From contig CANMXJ010000003.1 of the NCBI GenBank assembly GCA_947501805.1, positions 434,001-498,000 of the forward strand: DNA of 64,000 nucleotides. Reading direction: 5' to 3'. Numbering within the stretch: the stretch's first letter is position 1; each line of letters opens with the position of its first letter. Positions 54,380 through 63,512 of the stretch are shown here, piece after piece. Source of the stretch: an uncultured Sulfitobacter sp. Lineage in GTDB: Bacteria; Pseudomonadota; Alphaproteobacteria; Rhodobacterales; Rhodobacteraceae. The translations under genes and the position numbers were made by a program. The notes beneath the pieces were generated by a model. The model ran no database searches. It was given only the letters and a program-made list of their open reading frames with translations, and was not told where the DNA came from.

Positions 54380-55629
54380 CGCAATGCGCGCCCTTTCACG
54401 ATTGCCTTGCTGCCAAAGCGGCTGCGGATTGCATCTGTGGCTTTCTCTGCCTTGCTGCGTTGCGCTGCGTTGGGGTCCAGCAGGTCGCCTGCCAGATCCG
54501 CGCCCTCGGATGTGCTGAGGTCTGAAATGCCACAACCGATCAGGCGGTATGGGCCGGGATCGTCCAGCTGGTCAAACAGCGCGCGGGAATGGCGGTAGAT
54601 GCGGTCGGCCAGTTGGGTTGGGTCATGCAGGGACACGCGCCGCGTCAGCGTTTTGAAGTCGGAGCGTTTGAGCTTCAGCGTCACGATGCGGCCTGCGATG
54701 TCCTTGGCCTTGGCGCGGTCCGCGACTTGCTCGGACAGGCGCCACAGGTGGCCGTCTAGGATTTCGGGGTCGGAGGTGTCGTCGTTGAACGTGGTTTCCT
54801 TGGAGATGGATTTAACCGGATCATTGGCAGACACGCGGCGACGGTCCTGACCCCGCGCCAGATGCCACAACCGTTCGCCCATGCCGCCGAACCGCGCAAT
54901 CAAATCCGTCTTTTCCCAGCGCAGCAGATCAGAGAACGTGCGGATACCTGCCTTGTCGAGCGCGCCTTGGCTCACGGCACCAACGCCCCAGATCAGTTTG
55001 ACGGGGCGGTCGCGCAGGAAGTCATCGGTTTCGGCCTTGCCAATAATGGAAAAGCCGTTGGGTTTGTCCAGGTCCGAGGCGACCTTGGCGAGAAACTTGT
55101 TGTGGCTCAGACCGATGGAGCCAGTTAGGCCCAACTCGTCCTTCATACGCCGCACCAGACGGGCGAGCATGACGGCGGGGGCGGCCCCGTGCAGTCGCGC
55201 AGTCCCCGTCATGTCGAGAAATGCTTCGTCCAAGGATAGCGGTTCAATAGAGGGCGTTAATTCTTCCATCATCACTCGAATGGCGCGGGAGGCCTCGACG
55301 TAGGCGTCCATACGGGGTTTGATGATCACCGCTTCGGGGCAGAGTTTGAGTGCCTGAAACATCGGCATTGCGGAACGGACACCGCGAATGCGCGCGACAT
55401 AGCAGGCAGTCGAAACCACGCCACGCCGCCCGCCGCCGATGATGACAGGTTTGCCTGCGAGGCTTGGATCGTCACGCTTTTCGACCGAGGCGTAGAAGGC
55501 ATCGCAGTCCATATGGGCAATTGTCAGGTCAGTAAGCTCGGGATGGGAGAGCACACGCGGGCTGCCGCAGGCGGGGCAGCGGCGGCTTTGGGGAATTTCT
55601 GCAAGGCAATCGCGGCAAAGGCTGGCCAT
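54376..55629 (-). CDS. dinB: DNA polymerase IV (DinB) with N-terminal zinc ribbon
   Basis: 417 aa. Residues 5-21 contain two CxxC pairs (CRDC, CPAC), an N-terminal zinc-ribbon extension in front of the Y-family catalytic core. Core motifs: AHMDCDAFYASVEKRDDP with the first catalytic Asp, YVARIRGVRSAMPM, SLDEAFLDMTG with catalytic Asp-Glu, LSHNKFLAKVASDLDKPNGF. Performs error-prone bypass synthesis. ATG at 55629 begins MASLCRDC; an ATG at 55644 would lengthen it by five residues and overlap the divergent NUDIX start. I see no LexA box in the short head-to-head region. Confidence 0.95.
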   Translation of the reverse strand: MASLCRDCLAEIPQSRRCPACGSPRVLSHPELTDLTIAHMDCDAFYASVEKRDDPSLAGKPVIIGGGRRGVVSTACYVARIRGVRSAMPMFQALKLCPEAVIIKPRMDAYVEASRAIRVMMEELTPSIEPLSLDEAFLDMTGTARLHGAAPAVMLARLVRRMKDELGLTGSIGLSHNKFLAKVASDLDKPNGFSIIGKAETDDFLRDRPVKLIWGVGAVSQGALDKAGIRTFSDLLRWEKTDLIARFGGMGERLWHLARGQDRRRVSANDPVKSISKETTFNDDTSDPEILDGHLWRLSEQVADRAKAKDIAGRIVTLKLKRSDFKTLTRRVSLHDPTQLADRIYRHSRALFDQLDDPGPYRLIGCGISDLSTSEGADLAGDLLDPNAAQRSKAEKATDAIRSRFGSKAIVKGRALR

Positions 55630-55642
55630 CGGGGGGACCGTC

Positions 55643-56143
55643 ATGAATGATGCGCCCCGAGATTACCGCAACAGGATGGGTTTGAACATGCTCAATGATG
55701 ACGGGTTTGACGGGGCAAAAGTAGCCTTGCTGTTGGGCGATCAACTGGTCACGATTCTGCGCGACAACATACCGGGGCTGGCGTTTGCGGGCTGTTGGGA
55801 TTTGCCGGGAGGAGGGCGTGAAGGGCGCGAAAGTCCGTTTGAATGCCTAAGCCGTGAATGTGCGGAAGAGTTGGGACTGTGGTTGAAGCCAAAGTACATA
55901 CTCTGGCGGCGCGGGTTTGAAGGACCAAAAGGAACACAGTGGTTCTTTCTGGCTCGTCTGCCCTTGGATATGGTCGAGCAAGTCGTTTTTGGCGATGAAG
56001 GACAATGCTGGAAATTGATGTGCGTGCAGGGCTACATCTTACATACCAACGCCATTCCAAGGTTGCAGGAACGGTTGCGTATCGCGGTTAGCGAAGGTCT
56101 GGAGAAAAGAAAGCCCCCCGCGTTCCTCAGCGGGGGGAGGTGA
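55643..56143 (+). CDS. NUDIX hydrolase
   Basis: 166 aa. The 23-residue Nudix box is complete: G-x5-E-x7-REU-xEExGU, in the segment starting GGREGRESPFECLSREC (about residues 57-80). Hydrolyses a nucleoside-diphosphate-linked substrate; which one cannot be read from the box. ATG at 55643 follows GGGGGGACCG. Head-to-head with dinB, starts only 13 bases apart, so the two have divergent transcription from overlapping promoters, possibly a joint response to damaged nucleotides. Its 3' end contains half of a terminator-like hairpin read on the other strand. Confidence 0.9.
   Translation: MNDAPRDYRNRMGLNMLNDDGFDGAKVALLLGDQLVTILRDNIPGLAFAGCWDLPGGGREGRESPFECLSRECAEELGLWLKPKYILWRRGFEGPKGTQWFFLARLPLDMVEQVVFGDEGQCWKLMCVQGYILHTNAIPRLQERLRIAVSEGLEKRKPPAFLSGGR
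56104..56137 (-). terminator. GC-rich terminator-like hairpin on the minus strand
   Basis: On the minus strand CCCCCCGC (56137-56130), loop of 8, GCGGGGGG (56121-56114), then CTTTCTTTTC. Perfect 8-bp stem with T-rich tail. It lies inside the 3' end of the NUDIX gene, about 165 bases past the pyrF stop, so it could end the pyrF transcript or a small RNA. Confidence 0.65.
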
Positions 56144-56169
56144 CGAACTTCAGGAAGAACCAGTTCGTC
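56142..56169. repeat. Hairpin in the pyrF-NUDIX intergenic region
   Basis: GACGAACT (56142-56149) and AGTTCGTC (56162-56169): perfect 8-bp stem, 12-base loop. Together with GTCAGGA-AA-TCCTGAC (56219-56234) and the terminator at 56104-56137 it makes the stretch after pyrF unusually structured. Confidence 0.6.
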
Positions 56170-56218
56170 GGGGAGTATCACCTAACGTCAACGTAGCAGC
56201 GGGGCGGGATTTCACATA

Positions 56219-56234
56219 GTCAGGAAATCCTGAC
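56219..56234. repeat. 16-base palindrome downstream of pyrF
   Basis: GTCAGGA, AA, TCCTGAC: perfect 7-base arms around two bases, 70 bases after the pyrF stop. Either a stem-loop in the pyrF 3' untranslated RNA or a protein-binding site; no neighbouring evidence decides. Confidence 0.5.
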
Positions 56235-56303
56235 CATCAGGTCAATTTCTGCAATGTGTCGAATTTGTTACAGTCACAGGTTGAACTGTCCACTTTCAGG
56301 ACT

Positions 56304-56996
56304 TCAGGTCTCAAATTCGGCAATAATTGCGCGCGCGGCACCTTTTGGATCTTCCGCTTGCCAGATTGGCCGACCGACGACGATATGATCGACACCGTCC
56401 TTTATCGCTTTGCCGGGGGTCGCGACCCGCTTTTGATCACCCAGCGCTGCCCCGGATGGTCGCACACCCGGGGTGACAATCAGGCGGCCCTCTGCTTCGG
56501 GAAGCGCACGTATCGCGGCTGCCTCCTGTGGGGAGGCGATGACCCCGTCCGCCCCTGCCTCAAAGGCCCGAGCGGCGCGGTTTAGGACCAGATCAGCGAC
56601 ATCGCCGGGTTGGATCAGAGCGGCATCCAGATCAGCACGGTCCAGTGACGTCAGGACCGTGACGCCGAGAATCTTCATATCGCTGCCAGAAGCACCCTGT
56701 TTGGCAGCGTTCACCACATGCGGATCACCATGCACGGTCAGAAAATCAAGATCGAACTGCGCAAGGCCGCGCACCGCTGCTTCAACCGTGGCACCAATGT
56801 CGAAGAGTTTCATATCGAGAAAAATGCGTTTGCCATGTTCTTGCTTTAGCTCGTTTGCCAATGCGAGACCGCCACCAGTCAGCATACCCAACCCGATCTT
56901 GTAGAACGAAACTGTATCGCCAAGCGTTTCTGCCAGTTGCAGCCCTTCGATCGCGTTTGGAACATCAAGGGCGACAATCAGGCGGTCATCAGACAT
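56304..56996 (-). CDS. pyrF: Orotidine 5'-phosphate decarboxylase
   Basis: Makes UMP from OMP, the last step of de novo pyrimidine synthesis. 230 aa. Motifs: RLIVALDVPNAIEG at the N-terminus, the catalytic LDMKLFDIGAT (K63, D66 and D61), LTVHGDPHVV, and VTPGVRPSGA near the phosphate-binding end, followed by VVGRPIWQAEDP. Transcribed from 56996; a gap of about 210 bases separates it from the small gene upstream, with a terminator between them. Confidence 0.97.
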   Translation of the reverse strand: MSDDRLIVALDVPNAIEGLQLAETLGDTVSFYKIGLGMLTGGGLALANELKQEHGKRIFLDMKLFDIGATVEAAVRGLAQFDLDFLTVHGDPHVVNAAKQGASGSDMKILGVTVLTSLDRADLDAALIQPGDVADLVLNRAARAFEAGADGVIASPQEAAAIRALPEAEGRLIVTPGVRPSGAALGDQKRVATPGKAIKDGVDHIVVGRPIWQAEDPKGAARAIIAEFET

Positions 56997-57069
56997 GGGG
57001 CACTCCGGGTTTTGGTTTCATTCGGGATTGCCCGAGTGCGCGCAGGAGGTCAAGCATCCTGACTTCAGA

Positions 57070-57111
57070 GCATAAAAATGCCCGAAGACCATCAGGGGCG
57101 ATCTTCGGGCA
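57070..57111 (-). terminator. Rho-independent terminator of the small paralogue genes
   Basis: On the minus strand TGCCCGAAGA (57111-57102) and TCTTCGGGCA (57088-57079): perfect 10-bp stem with a 13-base loop, followed by TTTTTATG. It ends transcription from the minus-strand genes at 57207-57926 before pyrF. Confidence 0.85.
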
Positions 57112-57206
57112 AGTCTTGCAAACCCCCTCTTTAGATCAGGATTTGCGTATGGCAGTGTTTCGTGCGCGGGGACGGAATGCGCACTTTTTTCCTGCCGTAT
57201 ATGTGA

Positions 57207-57479
57207 TCAGGCGGCTTTTCGATTGCTTAGGGAATGTGCCCAATGTCCGACCGACATTTTGGGAGTGAGCGCAGAAAGATCCTGACGCTCGGCGTGACGG
57301 TGTTTGGCCTGCTGGGTTAGCTTGAACATGGCACCGCATGGCGGGGTCATGATCGACCCGTCAACAGCGCAAGGATATCGAAACTGTCCTGCGTCTGTTT
57401 CCAATGTAACCAATGCTTCAAACATATTGGTCGTGGGATTGTAGTGAACGTCGTCAGATAAAACCGTTTTGATTTGCAT
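57207..57479 (-). CDS. Small unknown protein, paralogue A of a tandem pair
   Basis: 90 aa, soluble, no signal peptide. Related to the neighbouring gene at 57612-57926 over about 65 residues: here LSDDVHYNPTTNMFEALVTL and YPCAVDG, there LSDVRYNAATQCYEASVTVH and YACAIKA. Both continue with a basic helical part (LTQQAKHRHAERQDLSALTP here) and end differently. Family not recognised. ATG at 57479 with GGAGGCGTATAA upstream. Followed by a strong terminator at 57070. The conserved N-terminal half looks like a small beta-rich domain. Confidence 0.75.
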   Translation of the reverse strand: MQIKTVLSDDVHYNPTTNMFEALVTLETDAGQFRYPCAVDGSIMTPPCGAMFKLTQQAKHRHAERQDLSALTPKMSVGHWAHSLSNRKAA

Positions 57480-57611
57480 TTATACGCCTCCGGTGCCTGC
57501 TTCCTTTTTCGGAAGCTTGAACACAGGATGCAATCGGGGGGCGTGGCGCAAAAGGGGAATAATATGTGCCATGCGTCAGATTCGTTGGCGGTGCAGGCAC
57601 GTGTCTTGTGG

Positions 57612-57926
57612 CTATGCGACTTTTTGACCGGTGCCACGGACCAATCCGTCCAGCCAGCGTACAGGATCAAATCCGGCGCGACCGGCGCGCTGTCTGGATT
57701 TGTAAGGGCTCAAGTCGCTGAACAGCCCGCCGCGATGCTGGTGCCTGCGGACGGCCTGCTTTGCCAATCCTTTTGACGCCTCTTCAAAGGATGTGGAAAG
57801 GGGTGCTTTGATGGCACAGGCGTAATTGCGCACCGTGCTGTTGTCGTGAACTGTGACGGACGCTTCGTAACACTGCGTTGCGGCATTATACCGGACGTCT
57901 GAGAGTTGTATTGGACATGTGTACAT
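57612..57926 (-). CDS. Small unknown protein, paralogue B of a tandem pair
   Basis: 104 aa, soluble. Shares the N-terminal half with paralogue A (SDVRYNAATQCYEASVTV, YACAIKAPLSTSFEEA) and the basic segment GLAKQAVRRHQHRGGLFSDLSP; the C-terminal tail (KSRQRAGRAGFDPVRWLDG) is absent from A. GAGGTAACAGAT precedes the ATG at 57926. The 132-base gap between the two genes and the shared orientation fit an old tandem duplication. Function unknown; closeness to pyrF may be accidental because a terminator separates them. Confidence 0.75.
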   Translation of the reverse strand: MYTCPIQLSDVRYNAATQCYEASVTVHDNSTVRNYACAIKAPLSTSFEEASKGLAKQAVRRHQHRGGLFSDLSPYKSRQRAGRAGFDPVRWLDGLVRGTGQKVA

Positions 57927-58217
57927 ATCTGTTACCTCGGCTAAATTCTTTTCTGCATTCCATATGGGAACACAGCATTAAAATAAGAACGCGCGACGAC
58001 TGAATTGGTTGCACAGTCATGGGTATACCTGTGAATAAGGATAATTTATTATTCTAAAACAATCAAGTAGCACGGTATAAAGCTGTTGTGAGCGAATTGT
58101 AGTATTGAGTGAACCGCAAAAATCTCTGTAATCTCAGAGGGTTCGAATTGTATCTTAAAGAAGTTGAACCACTAGATATTGTGGGTGTGATTTAAAAAAG
58201 ATTTACGACTGGGTTCA
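57927..58217. other. AT-rich spacer between the small paralogues and clpB
   Basis: Nearly 400 bases without a gene lie between 57927 and 58323. This part is distinctly AT-rich (for example TAATTTATTATTCTAAAAC near 58040) and contains no open frame or hairpin I would defend. Low G+C could reflect promoter DNA or an old insertion. The clpB promoter follows at 58218. Confidence 0.5.
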
Positions 58218-58247
58218 CTTGATAAGGGTAGAGCGACTTCCCAAATA
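58218..58247 (+). promoter_or_regulatory. Candidate RpoH (heat-shock) promoter of clpB
   Basis: CTTGAT (58218-58223), then 16 bases, then CCCAAATA (58240-58247). This resembles the sigma-32 pattern (CTTGAA, then CCCCATnTA-like) and lies 77 bases upstream of the clpB ATG, as expected for a heat-shock gene. Prediction from consensus only. Confidence 0.6.
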
Positions 58248-58323
58248 ACTTTCGAGGCCCAAACAGATGCGTGCTGCCAAGCGGGCGCAACATATTCAGG
58301 GCGCTTATCAAAAGGAGAGAACC

Positions 58324-60939
58324 ATGGACCTCAGTAAGTTCACGGAGAGATCGCGCGGATTCATTCAGGCCGCGCAGACGATTGCGACACGGGAAAGTCA
58401 CCAAAGGTTGACGCCCGAACACATTTTGCAGGCATTGCTGGACGACGATCAGGGTTTGGCGAGCAATTTGATTGCCGCCGCCGGAGGGGATGCAACACGC
58501 GTGCGCGAAGCCTTGGCTTTGTCTATGGGCAAGATGCCAAAAGTCAGCGGTGATGCTGCGCAGGTCTATCTGGATAATGCGACAACCAAAGTGCTGGCCG
58601 AGGCCGAAACCATCGCGAAAAAGGCGGGTGACAGTTTCGTACCGGTCGAGCGTATTCTGATGGCGCTTTGCATGATCAAATCCGGGGCCAAGACCGCGCT
58701 GGAAGCGGGCAAGGTAACCGCACAGGCGCTGAATGGGGCGATCAATGATGTGCGCAAGGGGCGCACGGCAGATACGGCAACTGCGGAAGAAGGGTATGAT
58801 GCCCTCAAGAAATACAGCACAGATTTGACTGCACGGGCCGAAGAAGGCCGCATCGACCCGATTATCGGGCGGGACGAGGAAATCCGTCGAACAATGCAGG
58901 TACTGAGCCGCCGGACCAAGAACAACCCCGTTCTGATTGGTGAACCCGGTGTTGGTAAAACTGCGATTGCCGAAGGTTTGGCTCTGCGTATCGTGAACGG
59001 CGATGTGCCTGAATCCATTCGCAACAAGCGGTTGCTGAGCCTTGATATGGGTGCGCTGATTGCCGGTGCGAAGTATCGCGGCGAATTCGAGGAGCGGCTG
59101 AAGGCTGTACTCACCGAAGTAACGGAAGCCGCTGGAGAGATTATCCTGTTCATCGACGAGATGCACACGCTGGTCGGAGCCGGCAAGGCGGATGGTGCGA
59201 TGGATGCGTCCAACTTGCTCAAGCCTGCGCTGGCGCGGGGCGAGTTGCATTGTATTGGTGCTACGACATTGGATGAATACCGCAAACACGTCGAGAAAGA
59301 CGCAGCCCTTGCGCGGCGGTTCCAGCCGGTGATGGTGCAGGAGCCGACGGTCGAAGATACCGTGTCTATCCTGCGTGGCATCAAGGAAAAGTATGAACTG
59401 CACCACGGTGTGCGGATCAGCGACGCTGCGCTTGTGGCGGCGGCAACCCTGTCGCACCGCTACATCACGGACCGGTTCTTGCCGGACAAGGCGATCGACC
59501 TGATGGATGAAGCGGCCTCGCGTCTGCGGATGGAGGTGGATTCCAAGCCCGAGGAGCTTGACGCGCTGGACCGCCAAATCCTGCAATTGCAGATCGAGGA
59601 AGAAGCGCTGAAACTTGAGGATGATCAGGCGTCGAAAGACCGTCTGGAAACCTTGCAGAAGGATTTGGCCGACTTGCAACAGAAGTCATCCGGGATGACC
59701 GCCGCATGGCAGGCCGAGCGGGACAAGCTCGCCGGGGCGCGCGACATCAAGGAAAAGCTGGACCGCGCGCGGGCCGATCTGGATATCGCCAAACGTGAAG
59801 GTAATCTTGCCAAGGCTGGTGAGCTGTCTTACGGCGTGATCCCGCAGTTGGAGAAAGACCTTGAAGCAGCCGAGACCCGCGACGATACGATGATGGTCGA
59901 AGAGGCCGTGCGCCCCGATCAAATCGCATCTGTTGTGGAGCGCTGGACAGGTATTCCGGCGGGCAAGATGCTGGAAGGTGAGCGCGAGAAACTGCTTGGC
60001 ATGGAAGACAAGTTGCACGGACGTGTGATTGGTCAGAACGCTGCGGTCAAAGCTGTTGCCGACGCGGTGCGCCGGGCGCGTGCCGGTCTGAACGACGAAA
60101 ACCGTCCATTGGGATCGTTCCTGTTCCTTGGACCAACCGGCGTGGGTAAAACCGAGCTGACCAAGGCCGTGGCCGAGTTTCTGTTTGATGACGACAATGC
60201 AATGGTACGCATTGATATGTCGGAGTTCATGGAGAAACATGCGGTTGCCCGTCTGATCGGTGCCCCTCCCGGCTATGTCGGTTATGACGAGGGCGGCGTG
60301 TTGACCGAAGCGGTGCGCAGACGTCCATATCAGGTTGTCCTGTTTGACGAGGTCGAAAAGGCGCATCCGGATGTGTTCAACGTGTTGTTGCAGGTGCTGG
60401 ACGATGGTGTGCTGACTGATGGTCAGGGGCGCACTGTCGACTTCAAGCAAACGCTGATTGTTCTGACGTCGAACCTTGGTGCGCAGGCATTGAGCCAGTT
60501 GCCCGAAGGGGGTGACATGGCGCAGGCCAAGCGCGATGTGATGGATGCGGTGCGGGCACACTTCCGCCCCGAATTCCTGAACCGTCTGGACGAGACGATC
60601 ATCTTTGACCGTCTGGCGCGTGACGACATGAACGGGATCGTCGATATCCAGTTGGCGCGTTTGCTCAAACGTCTGGCGGGACGCAAGATCGAGCTTTCGC
60701 TGGATGAGGCTGCCAAGCAATGGCTGGCGGATGAAGGCTATGATCCGGTGTTCGGTGCGCGGCCGCTCAAGCGGGTGATCCAGCGGGCGCTGCAGAATCC
60801 TCTGGCTGAAATGCTTCTGGCAGGTGATGTGCGCGATGGTGATCTGATCAATGTCAGCGCCGGCGCGGACGGTCTGATCATCGGCGACCGGATCGCGGCG
60901 AGCAATCGGCCCAAGCCGGATGAAGCGACCGTTCACTAA
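58324..60939 (+). CDS. clpB: ATP-dependent disaggregase ClpB
   Basis: Hexameric AAA+ chaperone that pulls proteins out of aggregates with DnaK. 871 aa. N-domain to about 145 ([30 protein letters not shown]); first ATPase with Walker [10 protein letters not shown] and [15 protein letters not shown]; the long coiled-coil middle domain (about 405-530: [23 protein letters not shown]) that distinguishes ClpB from ClpA; second ATPase with GPTGVGKTE and [16 protein letters not shown]-terminal [14 protein letters not shown] at 58324 with AAAAGGAGAGAACC. Preceded by a sigma-32-like promoter and followed by a terminator. Confidence 0.98.
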   Translation: MDLSKFTERSRGFIQAAQTIATRESHQRLTPEHILQALLDDDQGLASNLIAAAGGDATRVREALALSMGKMPKVSGDAAQVYLDNATTKVLAEAETIAKKAGDSFVPVERILMALCMIKSGAKTALEAGKVTAQALNGAINDVRKGRTADTATAEEGYDALKKYSTDLTARAEEGRIDPIIGRDEEIRRTMQVLSRRTKNNPVLIGEPGVGKTAIAEGLALRIVNGDVPESIRNKRLLSLDMGALIAGAKYRGEFEERLKAVLTEVTEAAGEIILFIDEMHTLVGAGKADGAMDASNLLKPALARGELHCIGATTLDEYRKHVEKDAALARRFQPVMVQEPTVEDTVSILRGIKEKYELHHGVRISDAALVAAATLSHRYITDRFLPDKAIDLMDEAASRLRMEVDSKPEELDALDRQILQLQIEEEALKLEDDQASKDRLETLQKDLADLQQKSSGMTAAWQAERDKLAGARDIKEKLDRARADLDIAKREGNLAKAGELSYGVIPQLEKDLEAAETRDDTMMVEEAVRPDQIASVVERWTGIPAGKMLEGEREKLLGMEDKLHGRVIGQNAAVKAVADAVRRARAGLNDENRPLGSFLFLGPTGVGKTELTKAVAEFLFDDDNAMVRIDMSEFMEKHAVARLIGAPPGYVGYDEGGVLTEAVRRRPYQVVLFDEVEKAHPDVFNVLLQVLDDGVLTDGQGRTVDFKQTLIVLTSNLGAQALSQLPEGGDMAQAKRDVMDAVRAHFRPEFLNRLDETIIFDRLARDDMNGIVDIQLARLLKRLAGRKIELSLDEAAKQWLADEGYDPVFGARPLKRVIQRALQNPLAEMLLAGDVRDGDLINVSAGADGLIIGDRIAASNRPKPDEATVH

Positions 60940-60958
60940 GTGTCATATATAGAGTGAG

Positions 60959-60990
60959 GAAAAGGCCGGAGTTTTGCTCCGGCCTTTTTG
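60959..60990 (+). terminator. Rho-independent terminator of clpB
   Basis: AAAAGGCCGGAG, loop TTTTG, CTCCGGCCTTTTT: a perfect 11-12-bp stem with a T-run, 20 bases after the clpB stop codon. Confidence 0.95.
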
Positions 60991-61099
60991 TGTATGCGTG
61001 GCGGCTGTGCGGACTCAGTTACTATCTTAACCATAATTGGCGAGTAGGTCTTTCGCGTGATAGCAGACCGGAATGATATTGCTTTAAGGCTGAGCGAAC

Positions 61100-61549
61100 A
61101 TGCAAAAACCATTCGTTATCGGCTTCGTCTGTCTAGTAGTACTGACTTCACCAGTCTGGTTTTTTGTGCTGAGAAATGAAGCGACGGCTTTCCAACTAAA
61201 GACCGAACTTAAAAGTGCTTCTTTGCCCGATGGTGCGAAAGTCCTGTCATCGTTCAGCCGTGTCTATAATTCAGGGAATAGTGATGGGTGCGATTTTGAA
61301 GCCTTTGCTGTAGTTGAGTATTCTGGGCGGGTCGCTGAAATACAATCTTCATACATAGACTTGCTAAGTACGATGTCCGACGCAGAGCCGCAGATAGGGC
61401 AGAATAAAGATCCGGCACATTGGGGGGCTAAGTTAGTCGGATTGAGCACTGAACTAAGTATTTCGCCTAACGCTGATCACGCCAGACGCTATCTTGTCTC
61501 TGTCGGGATATATCCACGTAATGTAAGTCCCGATTTTCGCTGTTGGTGA
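61100..61549 (+). CDS. Unknown membrane-anchored or exported protein
   Basis: 149 aa. An N-terminal hydrophobic helix (about residues 5-24, VIGFVCLVVLTSPVWFFVL) works as an anchor or uncleaved signal; the rest is soluble with two cysteines (SDGCDFEAF and the last-but-one residue) that could pair in the periplasm. Base composition is lower in G+C than flanking core genes, and no clear ribosome binding site precedes the ATG. No family recognised. It stands alone between two terminators, which suggests an independently acquired gene. Confidence 0.6.
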   Translation: MQKPFVIGFVCLVVLTSPVWFFVLRNEATAFQLKTELKSASLPDGAKVLSSFSRVYNSGNSDGCDFEAFAVVEYSGRVAEIQSSYIDLLSTMSDAEPQIGQNKDPAHWGAKLVGLSTELSISPNADHARRYLVSVGIYPRNVSPDFRCW

Positions 61550-61662
61550 ACGCTACTGGGTACACTGCAGTGCAAGACACCTTCGAACCATACATTCGGC
61601 GCAATGCCGGCAATTCTGACCATCACTGCAAAGAGTAATACTGGCGACCACAACGAGAACAT

Positions 61663-61697
61663 ACAAAAAGGCCCGCCGGAGCGATCCGGCGGGCCTT
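61663..61697 (-). terminator. Rho-independent terminator of the fasciclin gene
   Basis: On the minus strand AAGGCCCGCCGGA (61697-61685), loop TCGC, TCCGGCGGGCCTT (61680-61668), then TTTGTATG: a perfect 13-bp stem with a T-rich tail. A second imperfect hairpin (about 61703-61738) lies between it and the fasciclin stop. Confidence 0.9.
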
Positions 61698-61740
61698 CGT
61701 TTCAACTGTTCCCCCGAAGGGGAGTCGGGGGCAGTTAAGT

Positions 61741-62223
61741 TTATGGCATGATCACTTTGTCGATGACATGAATCACGCCGTTGGACGTCTCGATGTCCGC
61801 TGTTGTCACGTTGGCATCGTCCACCATCACATCGTTATCCAGATCAATCATGACCGTGGTGCCTTGCACAGTGGTCGCTTCCATATCGTCGGTGAGGTCC
61901 GTGGACATCACTTTGCCCGCGATCACGTGATAGGTCAGGATGCCCGCAAGCGTCTCCTTGTTTTCCGGCTTCAGCAAATCTTCGACAGTGCCGGCCGGGA
62001 GGGCGGCGAAGGCGTCGTCAGTGGGGGCGAAGACTGTAAACGGTCCTTCGCTTTTCAAGGTGTCCACCAGACCGGCCGCTGTGGCGGCGGCGAGCAGGGT
62101 CTCGAAGGTTCCTGCGGCAGCGGCGGTGTCCACAATGTCTTTGGAATGGCCGTCGGCCAAAGCGGCGGTGCTGAACATGGCGGCGGCTGTTGTCAGGGCG
62201 ATTGCAGTTTTACGAAACATCAA
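61741..62223 (-). CDS. Secreted fasciclin (FAS1) domain protein
   Basis: 160 aa. Signal peptide to about residue 23 (STAALADG), then one FAS1 domain: [63 protein letters not shown] and the terminal [17 protein letters not shown]1 domains mediate adhesion or binding of small ligands in the envelope. ATG at 62223 with TAGGAGAGACT (ATG repeated at 62220). Followed by a very strong terminator; divergent from msrP across 316 bases. Confidence 0.95.
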   Translation of the reverse strand: MMFRKTAIALTTAAAMFSTAALADGHSKDIVDTAAAAGTFETLLAAATAAGLVDTLKSEGPFTVFAPTDDAFAALPAGTVEDLLKPENKETLAGILTYHVIAGKVMSTDLTDDMEATTVQGTTVMIDLDNDVMVDDANVTTADIETSNGVIHVIDKVIMP

Positions 62224-62539
62224 GTCTCTCCTAGGTTAAACAAGGTAAATGCCATCAGTGACATTGTAAGGGATACGCGTCAGATCGCCTTTGGGTCACA
62301 GGGGGATTCCTGCCGATGCGCGGATAAGGTTCATTGACGAACCGAGGGTGCGAACTAAGCCTGACGGCTTGGCAATTTCCACTCACATAAGAGTGAAAAC
62401 TTTGATGCTGTTTTTCGGTGATCCGCCTGAAATGCGATCTGACATTACGGTGTGTTGAATGAAATGTTGCCTGAAAGAGTTTGGTGCAATCGGGTGCAGG
62501 CCCTAGCTACACTATAGTATAGAGTAAGGAGACACACGA
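62224..62539. other. Divergent regulatory gap between the fasciclin gene and msrP
   Basis: 316 bases with no gene. CTATA-G-TATAG (62512-62522) just before the msrP ribosome binding site is a small palindrome that could also supply a -10 element, but no matching -35 sequence at the right distance is convincing. I see no other defensible motif. Confidence 0.45.
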
Positions 62540-63445
62540 ATGGCCCACCGTTGGATCAATACGCTGACACATGATGATGTCACACCGCTTGCCGCCTTTA
62601 TGAACCGTCGCTCTGTGATGGCGGGTTTGGCTGCGGGCGTCGGGTTGGCCGGGATCGGTGGCGCAGCACAGGCACAGGATGCGCTTGAGCCAAATTCTTA
62701 CGAGGATATTACACAGTACAACAATTACTACGAGTTCGGCACGGGCAAGAATGATCCGGCGGCAAATGCGCATATGCTGACGACAGAACCGTGGTCGGTC
62801 AAGATTGACGGATTGGTCGACAAGCCGGGTGACTACGCGATGGCAGACATCATGGATGCAATGACCATCGAAGAGCGGATTTATCGCTTTCGCTGTGTCG
62901 AGGCGTGGTCGATGGTGATCCCGTGGAACGGGTTCGAGCTGGCTGATCTCTTGACGATGGCGGGCGTTCAAACGGATGCAAAGTATGTGGCGTTTGAAAC
63001 GGCGCTGCGTCCTGATGAAATGCCGGGTGTGCGGTTTCCCGTGCTGGACTGGCCGTATGTCGAAGGGCTGCGTCTGGACGAGGCAATGCATCCGCTGACC
63101 ATTATGGCGACGGGCATCTACGGCAAGCCGATCCCGAACCAAAACGGCGCACCCATGCGGTTGGTTGTGCCGTGGAAATATGGTTTCAAATCCATCAAGT
63201 CTATTGTGCGGATCACGCTGACGGACAAGGAGCCGCCGACGAGCTGGAACAAGGCGAACGCACGTGAATATGGTTTCTATAGTAATGTGAATCCCGAAGT
63301 GGATCACCCGCGCTGGTCACAAGCCTCCGAGCGTCCCATCGGTGGTGGACTGTTTGCCAAGCGCAAGCCGACGTTGATGATGAACGGTTATGCGGATGAG
63401 GTTGCGGGCCTATATGACGGTATGGATCTGAAGGTGCACTTCTGA
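62540..63445 (+). CDS. msrP: Protein-methionine-sulfoxide reductase, catalytic subunit MsrP
   Basis: 301 aa molybdoenzyme of the periplasm that repairs oxidised methionine in envelope proteins. Tat signal with NRRSVMAGL at residues 22-30, cleaved after AQAQD. Molybdenum ligand C119 in [48 protein letters not shown] and [12 protein letters not shown] match the family. ATG at 62540 after AAGGAGACACACGA. Works with the haem membrane subunit MsrQ encoded next. Confidence 0.97.
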   Translation: MAHRWINTLTHDDVTPLAAFMNRRSVMAGLAAGVGLAGIGGAAQAQDALEPNSYEDITQYNNYYEFGTGKNDPAANAHMLTTEPWSVKIDGLVDKPGDYAMADIMDAMTIEERIYRFRCVEAWSMVIPWNGFELADLLTMAGVQTDAKYVAFETALRPDEMPGVRFPVLDWPYVEGLRLDEAMHPLTIMATGIYGKPIPNQNGAPMRLVVPWKYGFKSIKSIVRITLTDKEPPTSWNKANAREYGFYSNVNPEVDHPRWSQASERPIGGGLFAKRKPTLMMNGYADEVAGLYDGMDLKVHF

Positions 63446-63512
63446 ACAGGGACGCGGATGTAGACCTATCCGTCTAGTTTTTGTCGATAAGGCTGTTGCA
63501 GGTGACAAAACC

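Noticed and set aside
58130..58160. GGTTCGAAT resembling a tRNA T-loop
   Set aside because: No acceptor, D or anticodon arms can be folded around it.
58192..59679. 495-codon open frame on the minus strand opposite clpB
   Set aside because: Shadow of clpB, no recognisable domain, no ribosome binding site.
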